21,558 nucleotides of DNA from JBDRGC01 sp043818215 (GCA_043818215.1 JBDRGC010000493.1:1-21558), one strand, 5' to 3'. Positions 13,088 through 21,325 are shown, counted from the first letter of the stretch. The notes: generated by a model from the letters alone, not told the origin. Numbers and translations: made by a program.

Positions 13088-14650
13088 ATGACCAACCACC
13101 GCTACCTCTACTTCACCGTCTTCGCCTCCGGCATGACCACCCTGGCCATCGAGTTGGCTGCCTCGCGCCTGCTGGGCAGCGTCTTCGGCACCAGCAACCT
13201 GGTGTGGGCCAGCATCATCGGCCTGATTCTCATCTACCTCACACTGGGCTACTTCATCGGGGGCCAATGGGCTGACCGCTCGCCGCACCCCAAAACCTTT
13301 TACACCATCCTGGCCTGGGGCGCATTCACCGCCGGGCTGGTTCCCTTCATCTCCCGCCCGGTACTGCGAATGGCTGCCGAGGCTTTCGATGGCCTGGAAG
13401 TCGGCATCCTCTTCGGCGCATTCACCGCGGTGCTGATCCTCTTCATCGTTCCGATAACGCTGTTGGGAACTATTTCCCCCTTTGCGATCCGTCTGGCCTT
13501 GCGGGATTCCCGGCAAGCCGGGCAGGTTTCCGGGCGGATTTACGCCATCTCGACCCTGGGATCCTTCGTGGGGACATTTCTGCCCGTGCTGGTGCTGATT
13601 CCCCTTGTGGGAACGACGAAAACCTTCGTGATTTTCGGGGTGTTCCTGACCCTGGTAGCGATTGCCGGCCTGTGGCGAGCTGAGGGAGCGCGGGCAACAC
13701 TCCCCGTGGCGTGGATGCCGTTCGTGCTAATTCTGCTTGCTATCTTGTGGGGCAGCGTGGCTATCAAATCCACCGCCGGGCAAATCTACGAAACCGAATC
13801 GGCCTATAATTATATTCAGGTATTAGAGAGAGACGGCTACCGTTATCTGCGTCTCAACGAAGGACAGGGTGTCCACTCGATCTACAATCCCGACGAACTG
13901 GTTTTTCACGGCCCCTGGATGCAGGTGCTGGCGGCCCCATTTTTCAACCCGCCCCCATTCATCCCCGAAGACGTGGAGAGTATGGCCATTGTGGGGTTGG
14001 CTGCTGGCACCGCAGCCCGGCAGGCCACCGCAGTTTTTGGCCCCATTCCCATTGATGGCTTCGAGATCGACCCAGAAATCATCCGCGTCGGTCAGGAATA
14101 CTTCGGGATGACACAGCCCAACCTGAACCCAATCCCGCAGGATGGCCGCTGGGGGCTGGAACACAGCGAGCGGCGATACACCCTCATCAGCATCGATGCC
14201 TACCGCCCGCCGTACATCCCCTGGCATCTGACCACGCGCGAGTTTTTTCAGATTGTGTACGATCATCTGGCGGAGGATGGCGCCCTGGTGATCAACGTCG
14301 GCCGCGCGCCGGGTGACCGCCGCCTGATCGATGGGTTGGCGGGCACGATTGGGGCGGTGTTCCCCTCGGTGTACGTAATGGATGTTCCCGACACATTCAA
14401 TTCCATTGTGTACGCCACCGTGCTGCCCACGACAATAGACAATTTCTATCAAAACTATGCCACGTTGATGGAAAGCGGCCGCGCTCATCCTGTGCTGATA
14501 GAAGCCATGCAGCGGGTCATCCTGCACATACAGCCCACGCCCGAAATGGAGATTGTTTTCACGGACGACCTGGCGCCCATTGAATGGATGACCAACAGCA
14601 TGGTTCTGAATTATGTCTTTTTTGGGGGCATCGATGAGTTGCAGCAATAA
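13088..14650 (+). CDS. Membrane-fused spermidine-synthase-like protein
   Basis: 520 residues. The first ~225 hold about seven membrane helices (near 8-28, 38-60, 72-93, 105-133, 150-175, 178-196, 208-225) as in MFS-like or SpeE-fused families. The rest is a Rossmann methyltransferase-like domain of the spermidine synthase type: MAIVGLAAGTAARQATAVFG (299-318), then IDGFEIDPEII with the acidic cofactor residue, then LISIDAYRPPYIPWHLTTREFF. The usual GGGDG loop is GLAAGT, lacking the Asp, so true aminopropyl transfer is doubtful. The protein may modify an unknown substrate at the membrane. There is no Shine-Dalgarno, because a tandem repeat occupies the upstream position. A later start is possible but would cut the first helix. 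Confidence 0.85.
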   Translation: MTNHRYLYFTVFASGMTTLAIELAASRLLGSVFGTSNLVWASIIGLILIYLTLGYFIGGQWADRSPHPKTFYTILAWGAFTAGLVPFISRPVLRMAAEAFDGLEVGILFGAFTAVLILFIVPITLLGTISPFAIRLALRDSRQAGQVSGRIYAISTLGSFVGTFLPVLVLIPLVGTTKTFVIFGVFLTLVAIAGLWRAEGARATLPVAWMPFVLILLAILWGSVAIKSTAGQIYETESAYNYIQVLERDGYRYLRLNEGQGVHSIYNPDELVFHGPWMQVLAAPFFNPPPFIPEDVESMAIVGLAAGTAARQATAVFGPIPIDGFEIDPEIIRVGQEYFGMTQPNLNPIPQDGRWGLEHSERRYTLISIDAYRPPYIPWHLTTREFFQIVYDHLAEDGALVINVGRAPGDRRLIDGLAGTIGAVFPSVYVMDVPDTFNSIVYATVLPTTIDNFYQNYATLMESGRAHPVLIEAMQRVILHIQPTPEMEIVFTDDLAPIEWMTNSMVLNYVFFGGIDELQQ

Positions 14651-14675
14651 GGGTAAGTGTGTACCTGGGTTGGGA

Positions 14676-14728
14676 ATAGAACACGGATTGCGCGGATGGT
14701 GCGGATTTGCGCAGATTTTTCTCATTTT
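14676..14728. repeat. Degenerate half of the ATAGAACRCGGAT palindrome family
   Basis: Starts ATAGAACACGGAT and continues with GCGGAT-type units like 16827 and 19949, but has no recognisable right end. The 14651-14983 gap contains this, a GTGTC/GGTGTC-rich stretch at 14780-14822, and the repeat at 14866-14955; no gene is seen. Confidence 0.55.
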
Positions 14729-14865
14729 GTCCGCAAAAACTGGAATTATTCAGCCGTGTCATACCGCAAGGGTACACCTGTCCCGGTGTCTAGGGATACC
14801 CGTTGGTATTGTGGGTGTCGCCACAGTGAGATAGGCGATGCTCAATCAGAAAGAAATTTTTATCA

Positions 14866-14955
14866 TGTCATTGCGAAGCAGCTTTACCGCTGAAGCAATC
14901 TCATCCTTGGTGAGAAGGAGATCGCTTCGCCGGAAAGCCTCGGCTCGCGATGACA
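14866..14955. repeat. 90-bp imperfect palindrome TGTCATTGCGA...TCGCGATGACA
   Basis: Terminal arms TGTCATTGCGA and TCGCGATGACA, with inner GAAGCAATCTC and GGAGATCGCTTC. I recall a very common repeat of this form in diverse environmental genomes. It lies in the leader region of the DUF1461 gene. Confidence 0.75.
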
Positions 14956-14983
14956 CTCTAATCACTCCCCGGAGCGAGAAAAT

Positions 14984-15655
14984 ATGGAAACTCTAAAACA
15001 AATTTTGGGTTGGCTGGTTACGATCCTGGTGCCGGTTGTATTGGTTTTGGCGGCGGTACGCCTGTTGTTGTCGCCCATATTTGTAACGGTGGAGTACCGC
15101 ACACCAAATTTCCCCACTGACTCTTATGGTTTCTCGTTGGAAGAGCGATTGCATTGGGCTGATATTTCGCGGGCCTACTTGCTCAATTCCGCCGGGATCG
15201 AATTCCTCGGCGATCAGGAGCTCGAAGATGGTTCCCCGCTCTACAATCAACGCGAGCTAAATCACATGCTGGATGTGAAGATCGTGGTGCGCGCCGCCAT
15301 GTTCGTTATGTACGGAGCGCTGGTCTTCCTCGTGGGGATAGGAATTCTGGCGCGGCGCGGCAATTGGTGGTATACCTATCGGGGCGCGGTTTCCCGCGGC
15401 AGCTGGCTGACTGTGGGATTGATCGCGGCGATACTGGTCTATTTGGCGCTCAACTTCAACTCCCTGTTTGTGGGTTTCCACCGCATTTTCTTCGAAGGCG
15501 AAACATGGATATTCAAATATTCCGACACCCTCATCCGGCTTTTCCCCATCCGTTTTTGGCGTGATGCCTTTATTTGGATAGGTAGCCTTTCCTTGGGCGG
15601 GGGGCTGGCGGTGGGGTATTTCTTTTCGCACAGGCGCACGGGGGTTGGGAGTTAG
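14984..15655 (+). CDS. TIGR01906/DUF1461 family integral membrane protein
   Basis: 223 residues with four membrane helices (about 8-30, 103-123, 140-160, 196-214). Between helices 1 and 2 lies a ~70-residue extracytoplasmic part (YRTPNFPTDSYGFSLEERLH). The region FHRIFFEGETWIFKYSDTL followed by IRLFPIRFW is the conserved mark of DUF1461, found in Firmicutes and Chloroflexota. The role is unknown; some lactobacterial members have been linked to lipid-related functions, which cannot be carried over here. GGAG precedes the ATG. The final residues GVGS and the stop codon are made by the first units of the GGGGTTA tandem array. Confidence 0.85.
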   Translation: METLKQILGWLVTILVPVVLVLAAVRLLLSPIFVTVEYRTPNFPTDSYGFSLEERLHWADISRAYLLNSAGIEFLGDQELEDGSPLYNQRELNHMLDVKIVVRAAMFVMYGALVFLVGIGILARRGNWWYTYRGAVSRGSWLTVGLIAAILVYLALNFNSLFVGFHRIFFEGETWIFKYSDTLIRLFPIRFWRDAFIWIGSLSLGGGLAVGYFFSHRRTGVGS

Positions 15656-15729
15656 GGGTTAGGGGTTAGGGGTTAGAGGTTAGAGGTTAGGGGTTTGAGG
15701 TTAGGGGGTTAGGGGTTAGGGGTTAGGGA
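15648..15729. repeat. Heptamer tandem array (GGGGTTA)
   Basis: About eleven units of GGGGTTA with variants (GAGGTTA, GGGTTTGA). The array begins inside the DUF1461 gene and supplies its TAG stop at 15653-15655. Confidence 0.9.
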
Positions 15730-15744
15730 TCAGGTAACCAGGGT

Positions 15745-15821
15745 CTCCCAATCTCCAACCCCCAATCTCCAATCCCCAATTACCAATCCCCAATCCCCAA
15801 TCCCCAATCACCAATCACCGA
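15745..15821. repeat. Heptamer tandem array (CCCCAAT)
   Basis: About ten units of CCCCAAT with variants (CTCCAAT, CACCAAT). It supplies the stop codon (TGA, minus strand, 15817-15815) of the Nudix-GNAT gene, which converges with the DUF1461 gene. Confidence 0.9.
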
Positions 15822-16795
15822 ATATGCAGCGGAGCGACCCCATTCTCCTCGAAACCGCAGGAGCGGTAGAAATCCCGCGCGTCGGGGTTCCCCCGGCTGG
15901 TATCCATGAAGAGGTGGGTAGCCCCTCTGCGGCTGGCACGTTGGATAGCGGCCTCGACGAGTGCCTGCCCGATGCCCTGCCGCCGCCGTCGCGGGTCAAC
16001 CGCAATATCATCGATCCAGGCCCGCAGGCCGGTAAGGGCGGACACAAAAGATAGCACCAGGAAGCCGACCACTTCGCTCTCGCACTCGGCGACCAGCACA
16101 TCAAGAGCGGTGCTTTCGCGGAAACGTAAGCTGGCAGAACGCAATTCTTCGAGGCTGATATCATCATTGGCGGGGATGAGCGGTAGCAGACGTAAAATGC
16201 CGGACTCATCATCCAGGTGAGCGCGCCGGATGAGCAAGTCGGGAGCCAGGGGGTACATTTCTTCGGGGGAGGCCACAAAGCTGGCAACCGCGCCGTGGAG
16301 TCCGGCCCAGCGGGCCAACACCGCCCGATGGGTGCGAAAAGCGACATCGAGCGGCAGGGCGTCGGGGGCAAAGACAGCCGTTGCAGCGGCGTCATCGCCG
16401 GGATGCAGTTCTCCCCCCACAGGCCGGGCACGGTAGAAGATGATGATCCCACTCTGAGTCGAGCCTTCGGGGAAAGAGTCCACCCCAAACATCTCGATCA
16501 ATTCTATATCCAGCCCGGTTTCTTCTTTACACTCGCGGATGGCGGCCTCCTCGATGCTCTCATCCGCTTCGATGAATCCGGCTGGCAGCGCCCACAGGCC
16601 CTCGAAGGGTGCGTGACCCCGGCGGATAAGCACAACCCCGTTATCCATTTCGACCAGAACGCCGGCTCCGGGAACCGGGTTTTTGAATTGCACAAAACCA
16701 CATGCGGGACATACCGGTCGCAGTCGCCCACCGGCAATAGCCTCGTCCATTTCATGTCCGCAGCGTTTGCAGTAAGTTATTTCAGTAGTGTCCAT
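15815..16795 (-). CDS. Zinc ribbon-Nudix hydrolase-GNAT acetyltransferase fusion
   Basis: 326 residues in three parts. A zinc ribbon (Cys9, Cys12, Cys29, Cys32) stands before a Nudix domain, as in NudC-like and ADP-ribose-type hydrolases. The Nudix box G73-x5-E79-x7-R87-E88-x2-E91-E92-x-G94 is complete, so it should cleave a nucleoside-diphosphate-linked substrate with a divalent metal. From about 186 to the end is a GNAT fold: IDDIAVDPRRRRQGIGQALV is the acetyl-CoA pyrophosphate loop, and FYRSCGFEE is the closing strand. Fusion suggests the two reactions belong to one repair or detoxification step; the substrate is unknown. The start has no clear Shine-Dalgarno. Confidence 0.88.
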   Translation of the reverse strand: MDTTEITYCKRCGHEMDEAIAGGRLRPVCPACGFVQFKNPVPGAGVLVEMDNGVVLIRRGHAPFEGLWALPAGFIEADESIEEAAIRECKEETGLDIELIEMFGVDSFPEGSTQSGIIIFYRARPVGGELHPGDDAAATAVFAPDALPLDVAFRTHRAVLARWAGLHGAVASFVASPEEMYPLAPDLLIRRAHLDDESGILRLLPLIPANDDISLEELRSASLRFRESTALDVLVAECESEVVGFLVLSFVSALTGLRAWIDDIAVDPRRRRQGIGQALVEAAIQRASRRGATHLFMDTSRGNPDARDFYRSCGFEENGVAPLHIR

Positions 16796-16826
16796 AATTT
16801 TTGTGAGTGTTCAGCTCTCTGATGAA

Positions 16827-16970
16827 ATAGAACGCGGATGACGAGGATTGACGCGGATTTTTATTTGTTTAAAGAATCCGCGGTGATCCGCTGTATCCGC
16901 ATCACACCTTCACTCACCTGCACTTGCCGCAGGTGCAAGTGTGGCGCAGGTACAAGTGTCCGCATTCTAT
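16827..16970. repeat. Nested palindromes: ATAGAACGCGGAT element containing the CACCTGC hairpin
   Basis: Ends ATAGAACGCGGAT and TCCGCATTCTAT are near-perfect inverted repeats. The interior has GGATTGACGCGGATT-type units opposed by AATCCGCGGTGATCCGC. Placed inside the right arm, 16915-16959, is CACCTGC-ACTTGCC-GCAGGTG-CAAGTGT-GGCGCAGGTACAAGTGT, which can form two alternative hairpins (CACCTGC/GCAGGTG or CACTTGC/GCAAGTG). The gap 16796-17186 holds only this and the repeat at 17081. Confidence 0.85.
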
Positions 16971-17080
16971 TCAAGCGACTTTCACGAATCCGCCTGGAGC
17001 GTGCAAGAACCCCGGTTTTGCTCCTGGTGGATCCGTGATCCGCCAGCCACCGACCCTTAACTAAAAAACATTGAGAAACC

Positions 17081-17150
17081 AGCCGACGCAGGTCGGCTTT
17101 GTGCCCTTCGTTACTGCGACTACCAGTCGCCGGTAGCGCGCAGGGGAGCA
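17081..17150. repeat. Second copy of the palindromic element found upstream of aspS
   Basis: AGCCGAC-gcag-GTCGGCT (17081-17098) followed by a stretch matching 2916-2950 at 30 of 35 bases (TTYGTGCC.TTCGTTRCTGCG...CAGTCGCCG). It ends shortly before the lipoprotein stop codon. Confidence 0.75.
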
Positions 17151-17186
17151 CAACGTCATTTCTAAACAGGAATTGCTGACTCAACT

Positions 17187-18599
17187 TTAGGGCAATTCAC
17201 CTTTAACAGTGATGACATATTCAATGGCATCGATATCTAAACCAGGCTCAGTATCGAGATAGACTTCATATTCAGCGCTTTCGCCAGCAGGGATTTCGTC
17301 GAAAAGCGATTCATATCCCATAGCGACAATTTGCCCTGTTTCAGCATCGTACAGGCTGACAATAACCACAGCGCTGCTCAAGACTGAGCCGGAATCATTG
17401 ACCACCTCGCCAGTGAACCTGCCATAGCCATCATCGAATTCACTGAAGTCGTTTTGGGTGAGTAGGTCAACGTACTCGGTTTCGCTGATCCATGTCCAGT
17501 AAGGGTCCCACTGCACCGAGAAGGTGCTGGCATCGTCGATAGCCCCATATTTGTAATTCAACAGGCCCCAATCATCGAAATCGTAAGGCAATGTCTCTCC
17601 TGGTGCTAATGAGTAAATCGGCAGATTGGTTGAAGCGACATCAATGATATTGCCATCGTCAGCATAGATAGCCGCGAGCAATTCTACGCTCAAGTATTCT
17701 TCAGTGTTGTTGGTGATTTCGCCAACCAGATGAAATATGTTGTTTGTATCCACGTAGTTGTTGGTGGGTTCGGATAAGATCAGATCGTAGTAATCTTCCG
17801 GGGCCGTGTATTCGGCGTCCACGTAGATGAGGTACTCAGTGATATTGGCTATCTCTTCAGCGGGACCGATCATGGTCACGCGGAAAGGGCCATCCTCGCC
17901 AGGGTCCAGATATCGGCTGGCAACCGAGTAAGCCTCGGCGGTTATCAAGTTGCCAGCGGTGTCGAAAGTGGCGGCTGCGAGGCCATTGATCTGGACAGGA
18001 TCGCCGCCGCTGTTGTAGAGTTCGCCGCTGACATGCACATCGCCGTCATCATCGACTGCCACCGTCGTGCCGCGAATATCCACGTATGCGCCAATCTCGC
18101 CGACGCTGTGCCCCACCACCGTCGCAGTGGCGGACTCAGCACCGGGCAGGCTTTCGGAGGCCCATAACGCGAAAGGGCTGATTTCTCCGGGTGCGATTAT
18201 ATCTAGCGCTGCCCTGACTATGTCGGAGTGCAAAGAAAGACCGCCAGCATCGAAGATTTCGACCTCCACTTCAATATCCTCGACAGCCTGACTACTGTTA
18301 TTTTTCACCAGACCAACCACGCGGTAGGAACCGTAATGGTCCGTATAGCTGTTGACCATTACAACTTCCAGCGGTGGGATTTCAGCGGGGGCCGACTCTG
18401 CCTCAGAGGTGTCAGTTGCTGCTGCGGGGATTTCCGTTGGGGCAGCGGGGGTTGCGGAAGTGGGCAGCGGCTCTGTCAGCGGTACATCTTCTCCACCACC
18501 GCCGCGGCACGCGGCCATCACGCAAGTGACGCCCACTACGCACAGCAAGATTATTATTTTGCGTTTGATGTTCATGTTAATCATCATCCGTTGATGCAT
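17187..18599 (-). CDS. Lipoprotein with four FxLYD-like repeats
   Basis: Up to 470 residues. Signal peptide with lipobox VMAAC (Cys31 from the longest start), then a Thr/Pro/Ala linker (36-75). Four beta-sandwich repeats share the pattern G-x-(V/L/I)-x-N-(N/S) followed by a hydrophobic strand and (F/Y)D: YRVVGLVKNNSSQAVEDIEV (about 92-111), VHVSGELYNSGGDPVQINGL, FHLVGEITNNTEEYLSVELL, and YGRFTGEVVNDSGSVLSSAV. These resemble FxLYD domains of exported, membrane-tethered bacterial proteins, usually of unknown role. The acidic composition fits an outer-surface location. The start is uncertain: 18599 directly abuts a tandem repeat, and the Met at 18575 (MNIKRK) gives a more usual signal peptide. 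Confidence 0.82.
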   Translation of the reverse strand: MHQRMMINMNIKRKIIILLCVVGVTCVMAACRGGGGEDVPLTEPLPTSATPAAPTEIPAAATDTSEAESAPAEIPPLEVVMVNSYTDHYGSYRVVGLVKNNSSQAVEDIEVEVEIFDAGGLSLHSDIVRAALDIIAPGEISPFALWASESLPGAESATATVVGHSVGEIGAYVDIRGTTVAVDDDGDVHVSGELYNSGGDPVQINGLAAATFDTAGNLITAEAYSVASRYLDPGEDGPFRVTMIGPAEEIANITEYLIYVDAEYTAPEDYYDLILSEPTNNYVDTNNIFHLVGEITNNTEEYLSVELLAAIYADDGNIIDVASTNLPIYSLAPGETLPYDFDDWGLLNYKYGAIDDASTFSVQWDPYWTWISETEYVDLLTQNDFSEFDDGYGRFTGEVVNDSGSVLSSAVVIVSLYDAETGQIVAMGYESLFDEIPAGESAEYEVYLDTEPGLDIDAIEYVITVKGELP

Positions 18600-18685
18600 T
18601 GGGGACTAGGAACCAGGTATCAGGGACTAGGAATCAGGGAACAAGGAATCTGCCCTCTACCCTCTGCCCTCTACCCTCTGCCCTA
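18600..18685. repeat. Two short tandem arrays between apgM and the lipoprotein gene
   Basis: First GGGACTAGGAAYCAGG-type units (18601-18648), then CTGCCCTCTACCCT units (18650-18685). The second array includes the apgM stop codon (TAG, minus, 18685-18683); the first ends against the longest lipoprotein start. Confidence 0.85.
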
Positions 18686-19891
18686 CGCCCCAAACTTATC
18701 AAGCCGTCCCGCATGGGCCAGAGCAAGAGACATGGCATCCACGGCCGGGAATGTGCCCAGTCCACCACGGGCACAGGCGCGCTCACCGAATTGAGTCTCG
18801 CTATCGGAGATATGCGTGGCTGGCGCCCAAAGCAGGAAGGGCACCGGGTGCCAGGAGTGAGACATCATCACGGCAGGCGTGGAGTGATCTCCGGTGATGA
18901 TGAGTACGTCGGGTTCGAGAGCTAATAAATCGGGCAACGCTTTATCGACGCCCTCGATGATTTTGACTTTGCCGTCAAAATTGCCATCTTCGCCCATACT
19001 GTCGGTTTTCTTGATATGAATGAAAAAGAAGTCGTAATCGTTCCAGATGCGCTTTACGGCAGCGAACTCGTCTTCCGGCTTTTCGCCCTCGAATTCGATC
19101 ACGTCCATCCCCACGAGACGAGAAACGCCTTTGTACATCGGGTAGACGGCCACGCAGGCCGCCCGCAGGCCGTAAGCATCCTGGTATGATTGCAGCCCGG
19201 GGTCGGTGGCGAAGCCGCGCAGAGTCAGGCCGTTGGCCTTGGGTTGGTCTGCCAATACTTTTTGAGCTTTCGCTACCCACTGATTGAAGAGTTCCGCTGT
19301 CCGCCCGGCGGCAGGATGGGCAGCCCGCACGGGCAGCGGCGGGACGCCGGTTGCCTGTGGATCAGTATCCTTGAGTTCTGGGCTGAGGCCTTCGCCGCGC
19401 ATTACCACGGTGAAACGGTATTCTTTGACCTGGCGCACATCCACTTGCACACCAGGGATTTGCACGCTTTGCAGACGCTCCACCAATGGCGCAGATGCCT
19501 CGCTGGAGATGCGTCCGGCCCGCCGGTCGACGATCTTGCCATCGGCATCGAGGGTGCAGAAATTGCCGCGGGCGGCCACGTCGCCGAGCTTGACATCGAG
19601 TCCCACTCCCGCCGCGGATAGCGCACCCCGGCCAATATTGTGCCCGAGAGGATCGTAGCCAAACAACGCCAGGTGGGCGGGGCCGGAACCGGGGGTGATT
19701 CCCGGTTTAATAGGGATTGTTTGGCCCAGAGTCCCCTCGGCTGCTAGGTGATCCATATTAGGGGTGTGGGCAGTTTCCAATTCGGTGAGGCCGCCCGCAG
19801 TTTGAGGCAGCCCTCCCAAACCGTCCAATAGAAGTAATACAATTTTGCTGTGCGAAGATCGAATTAATGGGGCCAGGTAATCGTATGGCAT
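18683..19891 (-). CDS. apgM: 2,3-bisphosphoglycerate-independent phosphoglycerate mutase, archaeal type
   Basis: Interconverts 3- and 2-phosphoglycerate in glycolysis and gluconeogenesis. 402 residues, alkaline-phosphatase superfamily. Metal ligands and nucleophile: LLLLDGLGG (Asp23) and the TPGSGPAHLALFGYDP segment with catalytic Ser69. The C-terminal metal site shows HIKKTDSMGEDGN, ITGDHSTP and SHSWHPVP. GRGALSAAGVG and the domain order match the ApgM (aPGAM) family, not the longer GpmI. GGAG lies about 8 bases before the ATG. The gene stands alone between repeat blocks. Confidence 0.94.
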   Translation of the reverse strand: MPYDYLAPLIRSSHSKIVLLLLDGLGGLPQTAGGLTELETAHTPNMDHLAAEGTLGQTIPIKPGITPGSGPAHLALFGYDPLGHNIGRGALSAAGVGLDVKLGDVAARGNFCTLDADGKIVDRRAGRISSEASAPLVERLQSVQIPGVQVDVRQVKEYRFTVVMRGEGLSPELKDTDPQATGVPPLPVRAAHPAAGRTAELFNQWVAKAQKVLADQPKANGLTLRGFATDPGLQSYQDAYGLRAACVAVYPMYKGVSRLVGMDVIEFEGEKPEDEFAAVKRIWNDYDFFFIHIKKTDSMGEDGNFDGKVKIIEGVDKALPDLLALEPDVLIITGDHSTPAVMMSHSWHPVPFLLWAPATHISDSETQFGERACARGGLGTFPAVDAMSLALAHAGRLDKFGA

Positions 19892-19948
19892 AAGGTTTTC
19901 TCCGTGGGATGGAACTAATTGTTTAGACGGCTGCTGAAAATTGCTTCA

Positions 19949-20108
19949 ATAGAACGCGGATTTTGCGGATTAAGCGGATTGACGCGGATTCTATTTTTAA
20001 AGAATCCGCGTCAATCCGCTTAATCCGTATCACACCTGCACTCACCTGCACTCACCTGCACTTGCCGCAGGTGCAAGTGTGCCGCAGGTACAAGTGTCCG
20101 CGTTCTAT
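19949..20108. repeat. Nested palindromes, second full copy, with expanded CACCTGCACT units
   Basis: Ends ATAGAACGCGGA and TCCGCGTTCTAT are exact inverted repeats. Left-arm GCGGATTAAGCGGATTGACG is matched by CGTCAATCCGCTTAATCCG. The CACCTGC-type hairpin (20034-20096) interrupts the right arm at the same point as in 16827-16970, here with extra 10-bp CACCTGCACT units. The gap 19892-20224 holds this and the hairpin at 20151. Confidence 0.88.
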
Positions 20109-20150
20109 TCCTGTGATGGTTGAGCAATTAATGTTATGGAATATAAATAT

Positions 20151-20189
20151 CCCCGCGGAGGCTGCCACTGTCGTGATGCACCCGCGGGG
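20151..20189 (-). terminator. GC-rich hairpin after the ABC ATPase gene, weak terminator
   Basis: CCCCGCGG (20151-20158) pairs with CCGCGGGG (20182-20189); on the minus strand it is followed by ATATTTATATT. It lies 36 bases after the stop codon. The large loop and broken T-run make it a weak case. Confidence 0.5.
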
Positions 20190-20224
20190 CGATGGTCAAA
20201 CATGCAAATAGTAGGAAGCGATAT

Positions 20225-21325
20225 TTACCGGATGGCTTGCTCGGTCTCTTTGTCGAAGATGTGCATATTGCCCATATTGAAGGTGACTTGTACTTTGTCT
20301 CCCATCCTAAAGTTGGTGCGCGGGTCTATGCGGGCAACATAGTTGTAATCACCGCTCTTCAGGAACACGAATATTTCATTGCCCATCAACTCGGTGACTT
20401 CGACCATCCCCTCGACAGGCTGCCCGATGATGCCGGGAGATTCGTACTTCGGGTCGTTGACGTCTTCGGGGCGTAGACCGAAAATGACAGCCTTGCCCGC
20501 GTGGGGCAGGTAGACATCGTTGAATTGCTCCGGGACCTGAACGCTATAAGCGCCGGTGTCCACAAACAATTTGTTGCCATCTTTCTTCAGTTTGGCATCA
20601 AAGAAATTCATCGACGGCGAACCGATAAACCCGGCTACGAACAGGTTTTTGGGCTTGTCGTACAGGTTCTGCGGGGTATCAAGCTGTTGAAGAAGACCCT
20701 GGTTCATCACAGCGATGCAGGTGGCCATGGTCATGGCCTCTACCTGGTCGTGAGTAACGTAGAGGAAGGTGGTTTGCAGCCGCTGGTGGAGCTTGGTGAT
20801 CTCGGTGCGGGTTTGCACGCGCAGTTTAGCGTCCAAGTTGGAAAGCGGCTCGTCAAGGAGGAAGACCTTTGGCTCACGCACGATGGCGCGGCCTACGGCT
20901 ACTCGCTGACGTTGCCCGCCGGATAACTGACGGGGCTTGCGGTCAAGCAGGGTCTGGATGCCAAGAATTTCAGCGGCATCGTCTACCCGGCGCTTGATCT
21001 CCTCTTTGGGGTACTTGCGGAGTTTCAATCCGAACGCCATATTATCGTACACAGACATGTGCGGATACAGTGCGTAGGACTGGAACACCATTGCGATGTC
21101 GCGGTCTTTGGGCGCCACATCATTCACCACCCGATCGCCGATCAAGATACGGCCATCAGAGATGTCTTCCAAACCGGCCAGACAGCGCAACGCGGTAGTC
21201 TTGCCGCAGCCGGAGGGTCCAACGAGCACAAGAAATTCCTTGTCCTCGATGACGATGTCGAAGTCGTTTACGGCCACAACATCATCGAAACGTTTTGATA
21301 CATGTTCGAATATTACTTTAGCCAT
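20225..21325 (-). CDS. ugpC: ABC transporter ATP-binding protein, MalK/UgpC/MsmX type
   Basis: ATPase subunit that powers uptake of sugars, glycerol-phosphate or similar solutes; such subunits often serve several permeases. 366 residues from ATG 21325. Walker A GPSGCGKTT (36-44), Q-loop Gln82, signature LSGGQRQR (134-141), Walker B VFLLDEP (154-160), H-loop His192, then a C-terminal OB/TOBE regulatory domain from about 235 (FGLRPEDV is the usual MalK mark). AAAGGAG lies 8 bases before the chosen start. The frame is open to 21391, but that ATG overlaps the -35 of the promoter. No permease or binding-protein genes are adjacent, which fits a shared (MsmX-like) ATPase. The substrate is not predictable. 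Confidence 0.94.
   Translation of the reverse strand: MAKVIFEHVSKRFDDVVAVNDFDIVIEDKEFLVLVGPSGCGKTTALRCLAGLEDISDGRILIGDRVVNDVAPKDRDIAMVFQSYALYPHMSVYDNMAFGLKLRKYPKEEIKRRVDDAAEILGIQTLLDRKPRQLSGGQRQRVAVGRAIVREPKVFLLDEPLSNLDAKLRVQTRTEITKLHQRLQTTFLYVTHDQVEAMTMATCIAVMNQGLLQQLDTPQNLYDKPKNLFVAGFIGSPSMNFFDAKLKKDGNKLFVDTGAYSVQVPEQFNDVYLPHAGKAVIFGLRPEDVNDPKYESPGIIGQPVEGMVEVTELMGNEIFVFLKSGDYNYVARIDPRTNFRMGDKVQVTFNMGNMHIFDKETEQAIR

Noticed and set aside
13823..14725. 300-codon minus-strand ORF opposite the spermidine-synthase-like gene
   Set aside because: Low-quality composition (many His and Arg), overlapped fully by a well-supported gene on the plus strand.
14613..14893. Plus-strand ORFs between 14613 and 14893
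   Set aside because: They consist of repeat sequence (ATAGAACACGGAT and TGTCATTGCGA elements) and lack ribosome binding sites.
15648..15729. Telomere-like TTAGGGG repeat
   Set aside because: It is one of several unrelated 7-8 bp arrays between bacterial genes, with irregular units, so telomere similarity is chance.
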